The notes under the pieces were generated by a model. It did no database searches and was not told the origin of the DNA. It saw only the letters and a list, made by a program, of their open reading frames with translations. 45,877 bases of DNA from Cyclobacteriaceae bacterium (GTDB lineage: Bacteria; Bacteroidota; Bacteroidia; Cytophagales; Cyclobacteriaceae), in contig JAOUDZ010000029.1 of the NCBI GenBank assembly GCA_029858965.1, positions 1-45,877 of the forward strand, read 5' to 3'. Both the position numbers and the translations under genes were made by a program. Shown here piece by piece: positions 8,896-16,832 of this stretch. Position 1 is the stretch's first letter; the number at the start of each line of letters is the position of its first letter.

Positions 8896-10005
8896 TTAAA
8901 ACCATCTATCCCCTGAACTCCAGAGATCAAGATCACCGTTGACCTTTCGTTGCAGCACAACCACATGACTATCATCGAGCTTATCAAGTTGCATTACGTT
9001 CACGACAGGAAGTGTAACGAAGTCCACACCTGCAGTAGCATAGCTCTCGGGTACAGGTTCAGTAAGCGACCCGGCATAGGCTTCAAGATTTTTGTATTTC
9101 ACGCGCATAACGGGACGGCTAGAGTTTGCCATTAATAATACCGACTCATCCCCTTTCGTTAGCGTAATGATATCCAACGGTGAATTTCCACTGCCAAACT
9201 CTCCGACAGTCCTGCCTTTAACATGGGACCCGGCTTTTAATTCGTCCAGCGGAAAAAGCACAAGTGGGGTGCAGGTGTAACTCGCCACCAAATAATCTAT
9301 TCCATTCAATTTCGCAGTCGTGAATGTCTTGATGGGCGCATAGGTTTCATAACGGCCATGCGCAGCATGATAGATTTCCAGAGACGCCTGATCTTGCTTG
9401 TTCACGAAAGGAAAAGGGATCGTCCGGAAAGTAGAACTAAATTCCTGGTTGGAGAGACCGCTTACCATCAACTTGCCATTGGCATAATTCATATCGGATA
9501 TTGCCCACACCCGCAATGGCCTGCCGCGCTGGTCCTTCGCATCTTCAGCGGGCGCATTGTTAAGGGAAACAACACCATACGAAATGTCCTTTAGACTCAC
9601 CGGTAATACCTTATCACCTTCAATAGTCAGCAAAACAGGTATGCCCTCGGCGCTTTGTACCGCACAGTATATCTTTTTTGATATGGGATTAACGGCCAAG
9701 TCCTGAATAGAGATATTCTTCGCCTCCGTACCCAACAGTGAGGCAATCTTTTGATCGAAATTCTTCATTTCAACTCCCATTCCCTTTCCAACAGCTACGT
9801 TATCCTTAGTATCTACGGCAAAAACGGCAGCACTTTTGGAGTCTCCAATGAATAGAACGCCATCCGGGCCAAAGGCCAGCGCGCTTATGGACTGAATGGC
9901 TGGAGTGCCATTCTCAAAACCAAAAATCGGAGCATCACGATTTGTGCTGGCCACCAGCAGCACGGCCATGATGTTTACGGTAAGGAAGTAATACAATTTA
10001 TTCAT
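8896..10005 (-). CDS. secreted NHL/SMP-30-like beta-propeller protein
   Basis: This 369-residue protein has a hydrophobic leader (residues 5-20). It then carries propeller-type repeats, the clearest being SALAFGPDGVLFIGDSKSAA, followed by units around IQDLAVNPISKKIYCAV and VWAISDMNYANGKLMVSG. This matches NHL or SMP-30-like folds. No enzymatic metal site can be pinned down. It is the first gene of a minus-strand group: its stop is 14 bases before the ATG of the Ig-like lipoprotein, and the multicopper oxidase comes next. Such propellers often accompany redox proteins in the envelope, but its role here is unknown. Confidence 0.7.
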   Translation of the reverse strand: MNKLYYFLTVNIMAVLLVASTNRDAPIFGFENGTPAIQSISALAFGPDGVLFIGDSKSAAVFAVDTKDNVAVGKGMGVEMKNFDQKIASLLGTEAKNISIQDLAVNPISKKIYCAVQSAEGIPVLLTIEGDKVLPVSLKDISYGVVSLNNAPAEDAKDQRGRPLRVWAISDMNYANGKLMVSGLSNQEFSSTFRTIPFPFVNKQDQASLEIYHAAHGRYETYAPIKTFTTAKLNGIDYLVASYTCTPLVLFPLDELKAGSHVKGRTVGEFGSGNSPLDIITLTKGDESVLLMANSSRPVMRVKYKNLEAYAGSLTEPVPESYATAGVDFVTLPVVNVMQLDKLDDSHVVVLQRKVNGDLDLWSSGDRWF

Positions 10006-10227
10006 TATTGACAGGGGTTAATGACGCTTGACAAAATAAACAGGACGCGTATTCCAAGATAGGTATACCAGCCCATGTTTCATAGTCGTTTTACGTGAAC
10101 GGAATTAATGATAACCTGTGGCTGGTTTATTATTTCAAATCATATCTAACTGAAATGCCTGCCGCACATAAGAAATTTACGTCATTCTAAACTGAATTGT
10201 CTTTAGTGAAATCTACATTATAGCGCG

Positions 10228-10235
10228 TATATTTG
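10228..10235 (+). promoter_or_regulatory. possible -7 box of the DUF2911 gene
   Basis: TATATTTG matches the Bacteroidota -7 consensus TAnnTTTG and lies 26 bases before the ATG at 10262. The nearest upstream TTG (10197-10199) is farther away than the usual -33 spacing, so only half of the promoter is convincing. Confidence 0.38.
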
Positions 10236-10261
10236 CGATAGATCAAAATCACAGCATTAAT

Positions 10262-10810
10262 ATGAAAAAGAAAATATTTATCGGGCTCGGCATAATCGTT
10301 ATTCTTATTTCCGCAATCACAGCATACGTTCTTATGACGACCCGCTCCCATAGCCCTTCCAAAACAACAGCATTCAGCCATGAAGGATTAGACATTAAAG
10401 TGGTTTACTGCCAGCCTTATAAAAAAGGAAGACTCATTTTTGGAGAGAAAGAAGAAGGGGCGCTCCAACCATACGGTCAGTACTGGCGGTTAGGAGCCAA
10501 TGAAGCAACGGAAATAACCTTTAGCAGGGATATCAATTTCGCCGGTAAACCCTTAAAGGCCGGGACATACAGGATGTATGCGGTGCCTGGGAAATCATCC
10601 TGGCAAGTTGGTCTGAACAGTGAGCTGGGTAAGTGGGGCGCCATGGAACCGAATTATGATTTGGATGTGCTCAAAGTAGAAGTTCCGGCCGGGACATCCC
10701 TCTCAGAAACGGAGCAATTTACGATCAACTTTAGCGGTGAAGCAGGCGGCGTAAATATGGACTTTGTGTGGGATAAAACGAAAGTGACCGTTCCAATAAC
10801 ACTCCAATAA
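10262..10810 (+). CDS. DUF2911 domain protein
   Basis: This 182-residue protein has an N-terminal membrane anchor or signal (residues 4-25). It then shows the family hallmarks: KGRLIFGEKEE, YGQYWRLGANEATEI and LKAGTYRMYAVPG. DUF2911 proteins are small secreted or membrane-tethered beta-rich proteins common in Bacteroidota, with no agreed biochemical function. The gene is transcribed away from the propeller gene on the left and converges with the glycosidase on the right, so it is probably monocistronic. ATG at 10262 is supported by the preceding promoter-like box and the immediate signal anchor. Confidence 0.88.
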   Translation: MKKKIFIGLGIIVILISAITAYVLMTTRSHSPSKTTAFSHEGLDIKVVYCQPYKKGRLIFGEKEEGALQPYGQYWRLGANEATEITFSRDINFAGKPLKAGTYRMYAVPGKSSWQVGLNSELGKWGAMEPNYDLDVLKVEVPAGTSLSETEQFTINFSGEAGGVNMDFVWDKTKVTVPITLQ

Positions 10811-10878
10811 CACCGACACAGTATTCTTAGAGGGACCTACAGTGTGGTAGAACAAGAAAATCTACAACTATGCTATGT

Positions 10879-13071
10879 CTATTCTATTACAAACCAATTG
10901 TAGCTTTCCCCTTCAATCGTGAAGTTCAACTCAATCTCATAATTCCGGTTGAGTGTATACTGCTTTTGGCTTAAATCTTTTTCTCTCACCGTTGCAACGG
11001 TTGAAAGTCCTGTATAATACAAGGGAACCTTAATCGTCCTGACCATTTTTTCTTTGGTGGGATTGTATACCAGCAGGAAGCCTTTTTGTTTTAATTGCGT
11101 GCTCACGTGCAGGATACCATCCCAATCACGTCCATCGGCCCTGCGCAAATGAATAATATCAGCGTTTAATATGTCCCTGTATTTCTTGTACCAACCAATC
11201 GTTTTCGTAACAAGTTGTTTCGTCGCTTCTGTATCATAGAGTCTGGGACCACGATAACAGGCCTGAACACCGGCGCCGTAATACTGTACCATTAATTGTT
11301 CATAATCCGGCAAGTGTTTACTCAGCGGTTCAAGCACTGCTTCCGGACCTCCTCCCTGGTACTTAGTCAGGGGAACAAAGCCCCAGCTCATCGACGGTGT
11401 TTTCTCCCAGGTACCATCATAAATATTCTGCCGGTTCAGGATTTTCTGTTGGTCTCTTGGCAATGAGAAATTCACTTCACGGTAACCAATTCCAATCTTA
11501 TTCGTGCCATCAAAAAAATACCAGTCAGGTGCATTTATATAGACGCCCCTTTCATTCAACCAATGATATAATTCCTTCTGTATTTCCATTTGGCGCCATT
11601 GCGAATCACTTAACTCCTTATGCCCGGGATGTGTTGTGGAAGCACATACATCGCCGGGATAGGGTCCATCGTTCTCCCAGATGTCAAAACCGGTATTTGT
11701 ATAGAAATATTTTATCTTATCACGGTACCGCAGTCCCCATGTGCTGCCAAAGCAGGGTGCGTTTCCGAAAAAGGCACCACCGGGTTTACCTGTGGCCGGA
11801 TCGATAACATCATCTTCATCGCTTATTTTTCTGCTGCTAAACAATGAATAGCTTCCGATCAGGACATCCTTACTGTGCGCATAATCCGCTATGGTTTTCC
11901 AACGTCGTATATTAGCGATGGAAGTGTCCTCCACGTTACAGTGACTACCAAAACTCAGGATCACACCCTCATAGCCTGTTTCCGCACACTGATCAATGGC
12001 ATTTTTCACCTCATCATCATCTTTGCTGATAACATGCATGAAGATGGGATTTTGCGTAGTCCAGGGTGCTACAGTGCTGTACATTTTACGAATGGCCAGA
12101 CCTCTGCGCTCCCTGTCATAGCTGTCCATTACCAACTCATGGGTGCGCACCGATGAAAACAGTTCACCTGGCTGCAGCGCAATGCCGGGGGCTTTCTCAG
12201 GGTACACTTCCAGCAGACAGGGAGTACCAAAGTAATAATTAACCTGCGATGTATACAGGGAGTCAACTTTCCAATGTGTAGTCTGATCGCTGATATCATA
12301 GCGCATTGCGTTATTGAATGCATAGTTTGTTTCCACATAAATTCCGTGCTGCTTTTTCATTTGCTCGGGTGTGCCAACCACAGCGCTTTCTTCTTCGACC
12401 AACGCCAGCACTTCATTCACTACCCTGTTCAGCGCAAAACTTTGCCTGCTACCGTTTTCAATAGACACCCATTTAATAATTAGCGGAATTCCATCATACA
12501 GCTCATAATGTACTTTTACGACAAGACCACGGAGTTCCGCAAGCGATGACTCAAAAGTGAAGGAAAGCAGCTTGCCTGTCGGCTGTTTTTTATTTGAGGC
12601 CCACGTTTTACATTTCCAATTCAAAAAAGGGGGAAGCTGTGAAACCGTATAGGCTGTAAACTTAAAATCATCGTCACCGGCAGTGAAGTCATCCAACCAT
12701 GAAGGAAGCAGATAGGCATTTTCCTTTTGGCCATAGAGCCCGCCAACATTATACACCTTATTGTTCAATACTATTCTCGCTTCAGGTTTTACAGCTCTCA
12801 ACAACTGCTGACCGGTTGTACAGTTTCTAAAATCAACACAAACTACATTTGGCTGAATTCGAAATACACGCTTAACCAGTCCATTGTACAAAATAACATC
12901 CTTGCCATCGGCTGATTTATAGACAGCAGCATTTACCGGAGGTTTGTGCAACAGCCAATCGCCTTCAACCCGTATATCCAGTTTATTATTCCAGACAGGA
13001 ACAGGAGCCTCATCTTGCCCTAAACAGGATAATCCTGACACCCAAAGCATTAGCACGAAAACATGTTTCAT
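10879..13071 (-). CDS. large secreted alpha-galactosidase-like glycoside hydrolase
   Basis: This 730-residue protein has a signal peptide (cleavage near SCLGQ). Residues about 30-310 form a beta-rich N-terminal domain. The middle resembles the TIM barrel of GH36/GH27-type (clan GH-D) enzymes: GYEGVILSFGSH, then VLIGSYSLFSS, then GFDIWENDGPYPGD, where the Asp residues are candidate catalytic groups. A C-terminal beta domain begins near GFLLVYNPTKE. The length fits secreted alpha-galactosidase-like proteins of Bacteroidota. I cannot place it in a defined GH family from motifs alone. No SusC/SusD pair is adjacent, so it does not sit in a classic polysaccharide utilisation locus. Confidence 0.65.
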   Translation of the reverse strand: MKHVFVLMLWVSGLSCLGQDEAPVPVWNNKLDIRVEGDWLLHKPPVNAAVYKSADGKDVILYNGLVKRVFRIQPNVVCVDFRNCTTGQQLLRAVKPEARIVLNNKVYNVGGLYGQKENAYLLPSWLDDFTAGDDDFKFTAYTVSQLPPFLNWKCKTWASNKKQPTGKLLSFTFESSLAELRGLVVKVHYELYDGIPLIIKWVSIENGSRQSFALNRVVNEVLALVEEESAVVGTPEQMKKQHGIYVETNYAFNNAMRYDISDQTTHWKVDSLYTSQVNYYFGTPCLLEVYPEKAPGIALQPGELFSSVRTHELVMDSYDRERRGLAIRKMYSTVAPWTTQNPIFMHVISKDDDEVKNAIDQCAETGYEGVILSFGSHCNVEDTSIANIRRWKTIADYAHSKDVLIGSYSLFSSRKISDEDDVIDPATGKPGGAFFGNAPCFGSTWGLRYRDKIKYFYTNTGFDIWENDGPYPGDVCASTTHPGHKELSDSQWRQMEIQKELYHWLNERGVYINAPDWYFFDGTNKIGIGYREVNFSLPRDQQKILNRQNIYDGTWEKTPSMSWGFVPLTKYQGGGPEAVLEPLSKHLPDYEQLMVQYYGAGVQACYRGPRLYDTEATKQLVTKTIGWYKKYRDILNADIIHLRRADGRDWDGILHVSTQLKQKGFLLVYNPTKEKMVRTIKVPLYYTGLSTVATVREKDLSQKQYTLNRNYEIELNFTIEGESYNWFVIE

Positions 13072-13581
13072 ATTATTAGTGATTATTGCGGTTCAAAATT
13101 ATGATGCAATGCAACCATCCGCGATTGAACATGCTTGCCTTAACTGGCCGGGGAATATAAAAACCATGAAAATAACTACACCTTTAATTTGCGGTCATCT
13201 GAATAGAAAGTTAATACTTTCCGTCCATTTCCGCAGTATGCTGCCACCGACCATCCTGCGGGCATGTAGTTCAGCCCGTACTCCTAATGCCGCTTCCGCT
13301 TCCTGGACACCAACGCCCCTATGTGCCTGAGAAATCCAACTTCATGTGCTTGCTTCCGACGATATACCAACTGTAAGAAACATTTCTTCAGCAATTTTAA
13401 CCTTGGGCGGCAATAGATTTATTATATCTCGATCCTAATTCATTGCGGCTTTAAATTAGCCTCGTTTGCATGTCTTTTTATTTTTGAAGGTTAACACATG
13501 TAAAAAAATTAATCTTGTCGCACTGTATTTTTTTATTTTTCGTTAACCTATGGAAACTAAGGGAAAAATGTAATTTTGAGT
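13072..13581. other. long divergent intergenic region
   Basis: About 510 bases separate the minus-strand glycosidase from the plus-strand gene at 13582. The left half (13160-13380) has moderate GC and short open readings on both strands, possibly a decayed coding remnant. The right half (13430-13581) is strongly AT-rich, looks like a promoter region, and contains a pair of palindromic elements described separately. Confidence 0.45.
13488..13549. promoter_or_regulatory. paired GTTAAC palindromes (possible operators)
   Basis: AGGTTAAC (13488-13495) and its exact inverse GTTAACCT (13542-13549) lie 46 bases apart in an AT-rich tract. Each contains the self-complementary core GTTAAC. Between them are a TTG (13515-13517) and TATTTTTC (13534-13541), a near match to a -7 box. 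The arrangement could be two regulator-binding sites flanking the promoter of the gene at 13582. Confidence 0.35.
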
Positions 13582-14031
13582 ATGATCATTAAGATTCTGG
13601 AGAACGAATTTTTGACCTGCGAATTGGATGATTCATTGCCGGTATTACGGCATCGCTGGAAACATGCAACAGATGGTGAAGATTTCAGATCTAACGTGTT
13701 AAAGGTGCTGGAGGAATATAAGAAATTAAAAAATTCCTATTCCAACCTTGCCTGGCTGGCCGATACAACCCTGCTTGGTGAATTGGATGAAGAAACAGAA
13801 CATTGGCTGGTCGAGGTCTGGGAGGATTTATTATTTGGTCAGCGGGAGGTAAAGATTCATGCGGTTATACTGGGAAACAGCATTTTTGCAGATTATCCTA
13901 TGGAGAATTTTAAGCAGGATGCAGAGGAGAAATTCAAGAACTTTGATGTTCACCTAGGTGTTTTTTCAACCCAGCAAGAGGCCTATGATTGGATAAGGGA
14001 ACAGCAACTTGCAATCACTAAGAACGAGTAG
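13582..14031 (+). CDS. small STAS/SpoIIAA-like protein of unknown function
   Basis: This 149-residue soluble, acidic protein has no signal or membrane segment. The alternating strands and helices (IIKILENEFLTCELD, then SNLAWLADTTLLGELDEE, then KIHAVILGNSIFADY) resemble the STAS-like single-domain proteins often found in Bacteroidota, but no diagnostic residue can be named. The ATG at 13582 is the natural start; a TTG two codons upstream is also open. The next operon begins 299 bases downstream, so it is probably transcribed alone. I give no function. Confidence 0.7.
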   Translation: MIIKILENEFLTCELDDSLPVLRHRWKHATDGEDFRSNVLKVLEEYKKLKNSYSNLAWLADTTLLGELDEETEHWLVEVWEDLLFGQREVKIHAVILGNSIFADYPMENFKQDAEEKFKNFDVHLGVFSTQQEAYDWIREQQLAITKNE

Positions 14032-14330
14032 TGATACCCGCTGTCAGTCCGCCATCATGCCTATTCCTATACTCTAAAAAATATCCACAATCCACTGGGC
14101 TCGGCATAAGCGTAATCGGATTGGACAGTTTTCAACCAAGGATTCACCACTTTCGCATACGATCTGTGAAGACTTGGTTGCGGAATTAAATGTGACGCTA
14201 TCGCAAGCGCTTTGCTGCAGCCGAAAAGTATGTGCAAAATAATAATGGGAAGGCCTCTAATCATTGAAGGCCACGGTGCTCACTGTCCCTTCAAGAAATT
14301 TCAAAAGTATGCTTACATTGTGCTAAACTA
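14032..14330. other. intergenic region upstream of the five-gene operon
   Basis: These 299 bases precede the operon that starts with the SDR gene. The sequence is mixed in composition. A minus-strand reading of 65 codons is open but has no recognisable product. GGCCT and AGGCC near 14250 make only a short inverted repeat. I could not identify a clear -7/-33 pair, although the operon promoter should lie here. Confidence 0.4.
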
Positions 14331-15128
14331 ATGCTTATGCTAAATACCTGGCTTCATGAAAAATCCATCGTGATAATCGGAGGAACTACCGGTATAGGGC
14401 TTACCGCAGCGCAGGCATTTGTCGAACATGGTGCCAGGGTTGTGGCGGTAGGTCGGAACCCTGAAAGTGTCGATAAGGCTTCTTCGACGCTCAAAGAAAA
14501 TGGAGTGGCCATGGTAGGTAATGCTGAGCAGCCGGAAACTGCGATAAATGCCATAACCCTGTGCCTCAAGAAATTTGGAGCATTCCATGGACTGTATCAT
14601 GTAGCGGGCGGAAGTGGTCGCAAATTTGGAGATGGTCCACTGCACGAAATGACGTTAGCAGGATGGAACCAGACGCTGTCACTGAATCTAACCTCACTCA
14701 TGCTATCGAATCAGGCTGCCATTAAGGCCTTCCTTGATCAAAAAACTTCGGGTACAATTTTGAACATGGGCTCTGTATTGGGATTCTCACCTTCGCCAAA
14801 CTATTTTGTTACGCATGCCTATGCCGCCACTAAATCAGCAGTAATTGGATTCTCCAAAGCTATCGCATCTTATTATGCGGCCAGCAACATCAGAATTAAC
14901 GTGTTGGCACCCGCACTTGTAGAAACCCCGATGGCAAAACGTGCTGCTGCCGATGAAAGCATTATGCATTTCATTAAAACAAAACAACCGCTGGATGGCG
15001 GGCGTATTGGCCTGCCTGCAGACTTAAACGGTGCGGCAGTATATTTCATGTCTGATTATTCCAGCTTTACAACAGGTCAGGTACTGTCCGTCGATGGAGG
15101 TTGGAGCATAAGTGAAGGTCAATATTAA
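14331..15128 (+). CDS. short-chain dehydrogenase/reductase (SDR)
   Basis: This NAD(P)-dependent oxidoreductase of about 265 residues has a classic SDR layout. It has the cofactor loop GGTTGIGL near the N-terminus, the catalytic Ser in NMGSVLG, and YAATK with the catalytic Tyr and Lys. The C-terminal stretch TTGQVLSVDGGWS is typical. ATG at 14331 or 14337 is possible; both give a normal N-terminus. It is the first gene of a tight operon, with the ROK gene beginning 9 bases after its stop. In context it may oxidise or reduce a sugar or sugar acid that the following enzymes process. The substrate is unknown. Confidence 0.92.
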   Translation: MLMLNTWLHEKSIVIIGGTTGIGLTAAQAFVEHGARVVAVGRNPESVDKASSTLKENGVAMVGNAEQPETAINAITLCLKKFGAFHGLYHVAGGSGRKFGDGPLHEMTLAGWNQTLSLNLTSLMLSNQAAIKAFLDQKTSGTILNMGSVLGFSPSPNYFVTHAYAATKSAVIGFSKAIASYYAASNIRINVLAPALVETPMAKRAAADESIMHFIKTKQPLDGGRIGLPADLNGAAVYFMSDYSSFTTGQVLSVDGGWSISEGQY

Positions 15129-15137
15129 TATTTAACC

Positions 15138-16031
15138 ATGCAGTCGCTTGCCATCGGAATTGATTTGGGATCTACTAACATCAAAGGTATTTTGATGGAC
15201 ACCGAAGGAAACATTCTGCAGGAGGCAAAGCACGAAACGAACGAGCAGGACGACGCCCAATGGAAACAAACAGTCTTCGAAATGATTGCGGATTTTAAGG
15301 CAAAGGCTGGTGGAAAAGTTGATGCGATAGGATTGTCGGCTCCTGGTCTTGCGGACACCGAAAACACATGCATTGAATACATGCCTGAAAGGCTGCCCGG
15401 TATTGAGAACTTTACATGGTCTGATTGGATAGGAGAAAAAGTATCCGTTTTAAATGATGCCCATGCAGCGATGATGGCGGAAGCAACATTCGGCGCCGCC
15501 AAGGGACTTCAGCATGCAATATTACTTTCCCTGGGTACAGGTGTTGGCGGGGGCCTTTTGCTCCATGGTAAACTGTACCAGGGTATTTCCCAAATGGCCG
15601 GGCACATTGGACACACTACGGTTAATGCAGAAACTGCATGGCGCGATATCACAAACATGCCAGGCAGTATTGAAGATGCAATAGGCAATGCAACCTTGTC
15701 GCAACGCTCATACGGAAAATTTAACTCGACGGAAGAGCTGGTAAAAAGTTTCAGCAAGGGCGACCACTTTGCAACTTGGCTGTGGCTTTCTTCGGTGCAG
15801 AAACTAGCGGTATGTATAGCCTCAGCAATAAATATTATTTCGCCGGAAGCCGTGATCTTAAGTGGCGGCATTATCCAGGCTGATCATTTATTGCTGGATC
15901 CGCTTGAGGATTTTCTTGACCTTTACGAATGGCGTCCGGGTGGAAAGAAGACGGCGATTAAATTCGCACATTTTTCTGATCGTGCCGGCGCCATTGGCGC
16001 AGCTGGTTTTGCAATTTCCAAAATGAAATGA
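15138..16031 (+). CDS. ROK-family sugar kinase-like protein lacking the zinc cysteines
   Basis: This 297-residue protein has the phosphate-binding N-terminus GIDLGSTNIKG, the catalytic Asp in LNDAHAA (D107), and the LGTGVGGGL loop (residues 132-140), so an ATP-dependent sugar kinase fold is clear. ROK kinases normally continue from GHxxH into a CxCGxxGC zinc motif. Here GHIGH (155-159) is present, but residues 163-180 contain no Cys, so the zinc site is missing. No helix-turn-helix is present, which argues against a repressor. The next gene starts after 7 bases. It probably phosphorylates an unusual sugar or amino sugar in the pathway encoded by this operon. Confidence 0.88.
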   Translation: MQSLAIGIDLGSTNIKGILMDTEGNILQEAKHETNEQDDAQWKQTVFEMIADFKAKAGGKVDAIGLSAPGLADTENTCIEYMPERLPGIENFTWSDWIGEKVSVLNDAHAAMMAEATFGAAKGLQHAILLSLGTGVGGGLLLHGKLYQGISQMAGHIGHTTVNAETAWRDITNMPGSIEDAIGNATLSQRSYGKFNSTEELVKSFSKGDHFATWLWLSSVQKLAVCIASAINIISPEAVILSGGIIQADHLLLDPLEDFLDLYEWRPGGKKTAIKFAHFSDRAGAIGAAGFAISKMK

Positions 16032-16038
16032 TTATCCC

Positions 16039-16821
16039 ATGACACCCACCCAAGATTATATACAGAAATGCCGGCACCTTATAGAAATTGTATCGAAACA
16101 GGAGGGCCTCATCAAAGAGGCGGCTCAATTTTTTTCGCAGACTATTCTCGCGGGAAGAATGGTACATGTTTTCGGTTCCGGGCACAGTCGCATTATGGTG
16201 GAGGAAATGTGGCCACGTTATGGTTCCTTTCCCGGATTCAACCCAATCGTAGAACTGTCTTTAACATTCCATAACCTGGTGGTGGGCGCAAATGGTCAAA
16301 GACAAGCTATGTTTTTAGAAAATACGGTTGGTTTGGCCGAGCGAATACTCCGCAACTTTGATGTTACCAAGCAAGACACAGCGCTAATCATTTCCTCCAG
16401 TGGCTGCAATGTTGTACCGATTGAGATGGCAGAAATCTTTGGCTCAAAAGGCATCCGCGTTGTGGCGATCATTACGCGGGAGCACGCTGAAAAAAGCAAA
16501 AGTAAACGCGCAGACGGAAAAAAACTCAGTGACTTCGCTGACCTGGTGCTGGACACAGGTGCTCCGGTAGGCGACGCGATGGTGTACATCAACGGATTGG
16601 ATACGCCTGTTTCCCCCGGCTCTACCGTTGGAGGTGCCATGATCATCAATTGCATCAAAGCTGAGGTTGCAAAAATACTTTCAGAGAATGGACAGCCTCC
16701 CAGGGTCCTGAGCGCTGCCGCAGTTGTGGGCGAGAAGAGAGCGATTGAATTATTTGAGGGAGCTTACGATGAGCATGCACATCGACTCGCCCGACTATAC
16801 GAAAAAGCAGGAAAGCCCTAA
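16039..16821 (+). CDS. SIS-domain sugar-phosphate isomerase-like protein (UPF0309-like)
   Basis: This 260-residue cytosolic protein has an N-terminal helical segment and one SIS domain: VHVFGSGHSRIM forms the first nucleotide-fold strand and loop, and ALIISSSGCNVVPIEMA the Ser-rich phosphosugar loop. The length and the conserved C-terminal helix with HAHRLARLYE resemble UPF0309-type SIS proteins. SIS domains bind phosphorylated sugars and often catalyse aldose/ketose isomerisation or deamination. Following a ROK kinase by 7 bases, it is a good candidate to act on the kinase product. The precise reaction is not known. Confidence 0.88.
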   Translation: MTPTQDYIQKCRHLIEIVSKQEGLIKEAAQFFSQTILAGRMVHVFGSGHSRIMVEEMWPRYGSFPGFNPIVELSLTFHNLVVGANGQRQAMFLENTVGLAERILRNFDVTKQDTALIISSSGCNVVPIEMAEIFGSKGIRVVAIITREHAEKSKSKRADGKKLSDFADLVLDTGAPVGDAMVYINGLDTPVSPGSTVGGAMIINCIKAEVAKILSENGQPPRVLSAAAVVGEKRAIELFEGAYDEHAHRLARLYEKAGKP

Positions 16822-16832
16822 ACAGAAACACT

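Noticed and set aside
13166-13380. Short open readings on both strands in the 13.1-13.4 kb gap, including a minus-strand stretch rich in Arg, Glu and Ala
   Set aside because: The longest minus-strand reading is about 45 codons, bounded by stops and without a start or known motif. It could be decayed coding DNA, but the evidence is too thin.
13571-13578. TAATTTTG, an exact match to the -7 consensus
   Set aside because: It lies only 3 bases before the ATG at 13582, so transcription would begin inside the coding region. There is no later in-frame ATG nearby, so this is probably chance.
14067-14264. Minus-strand reading of 65 codons upstream of the SDR operon
   Set aside because: No family resemblance, no ribosome site, and placed in what should be the operon promoter.
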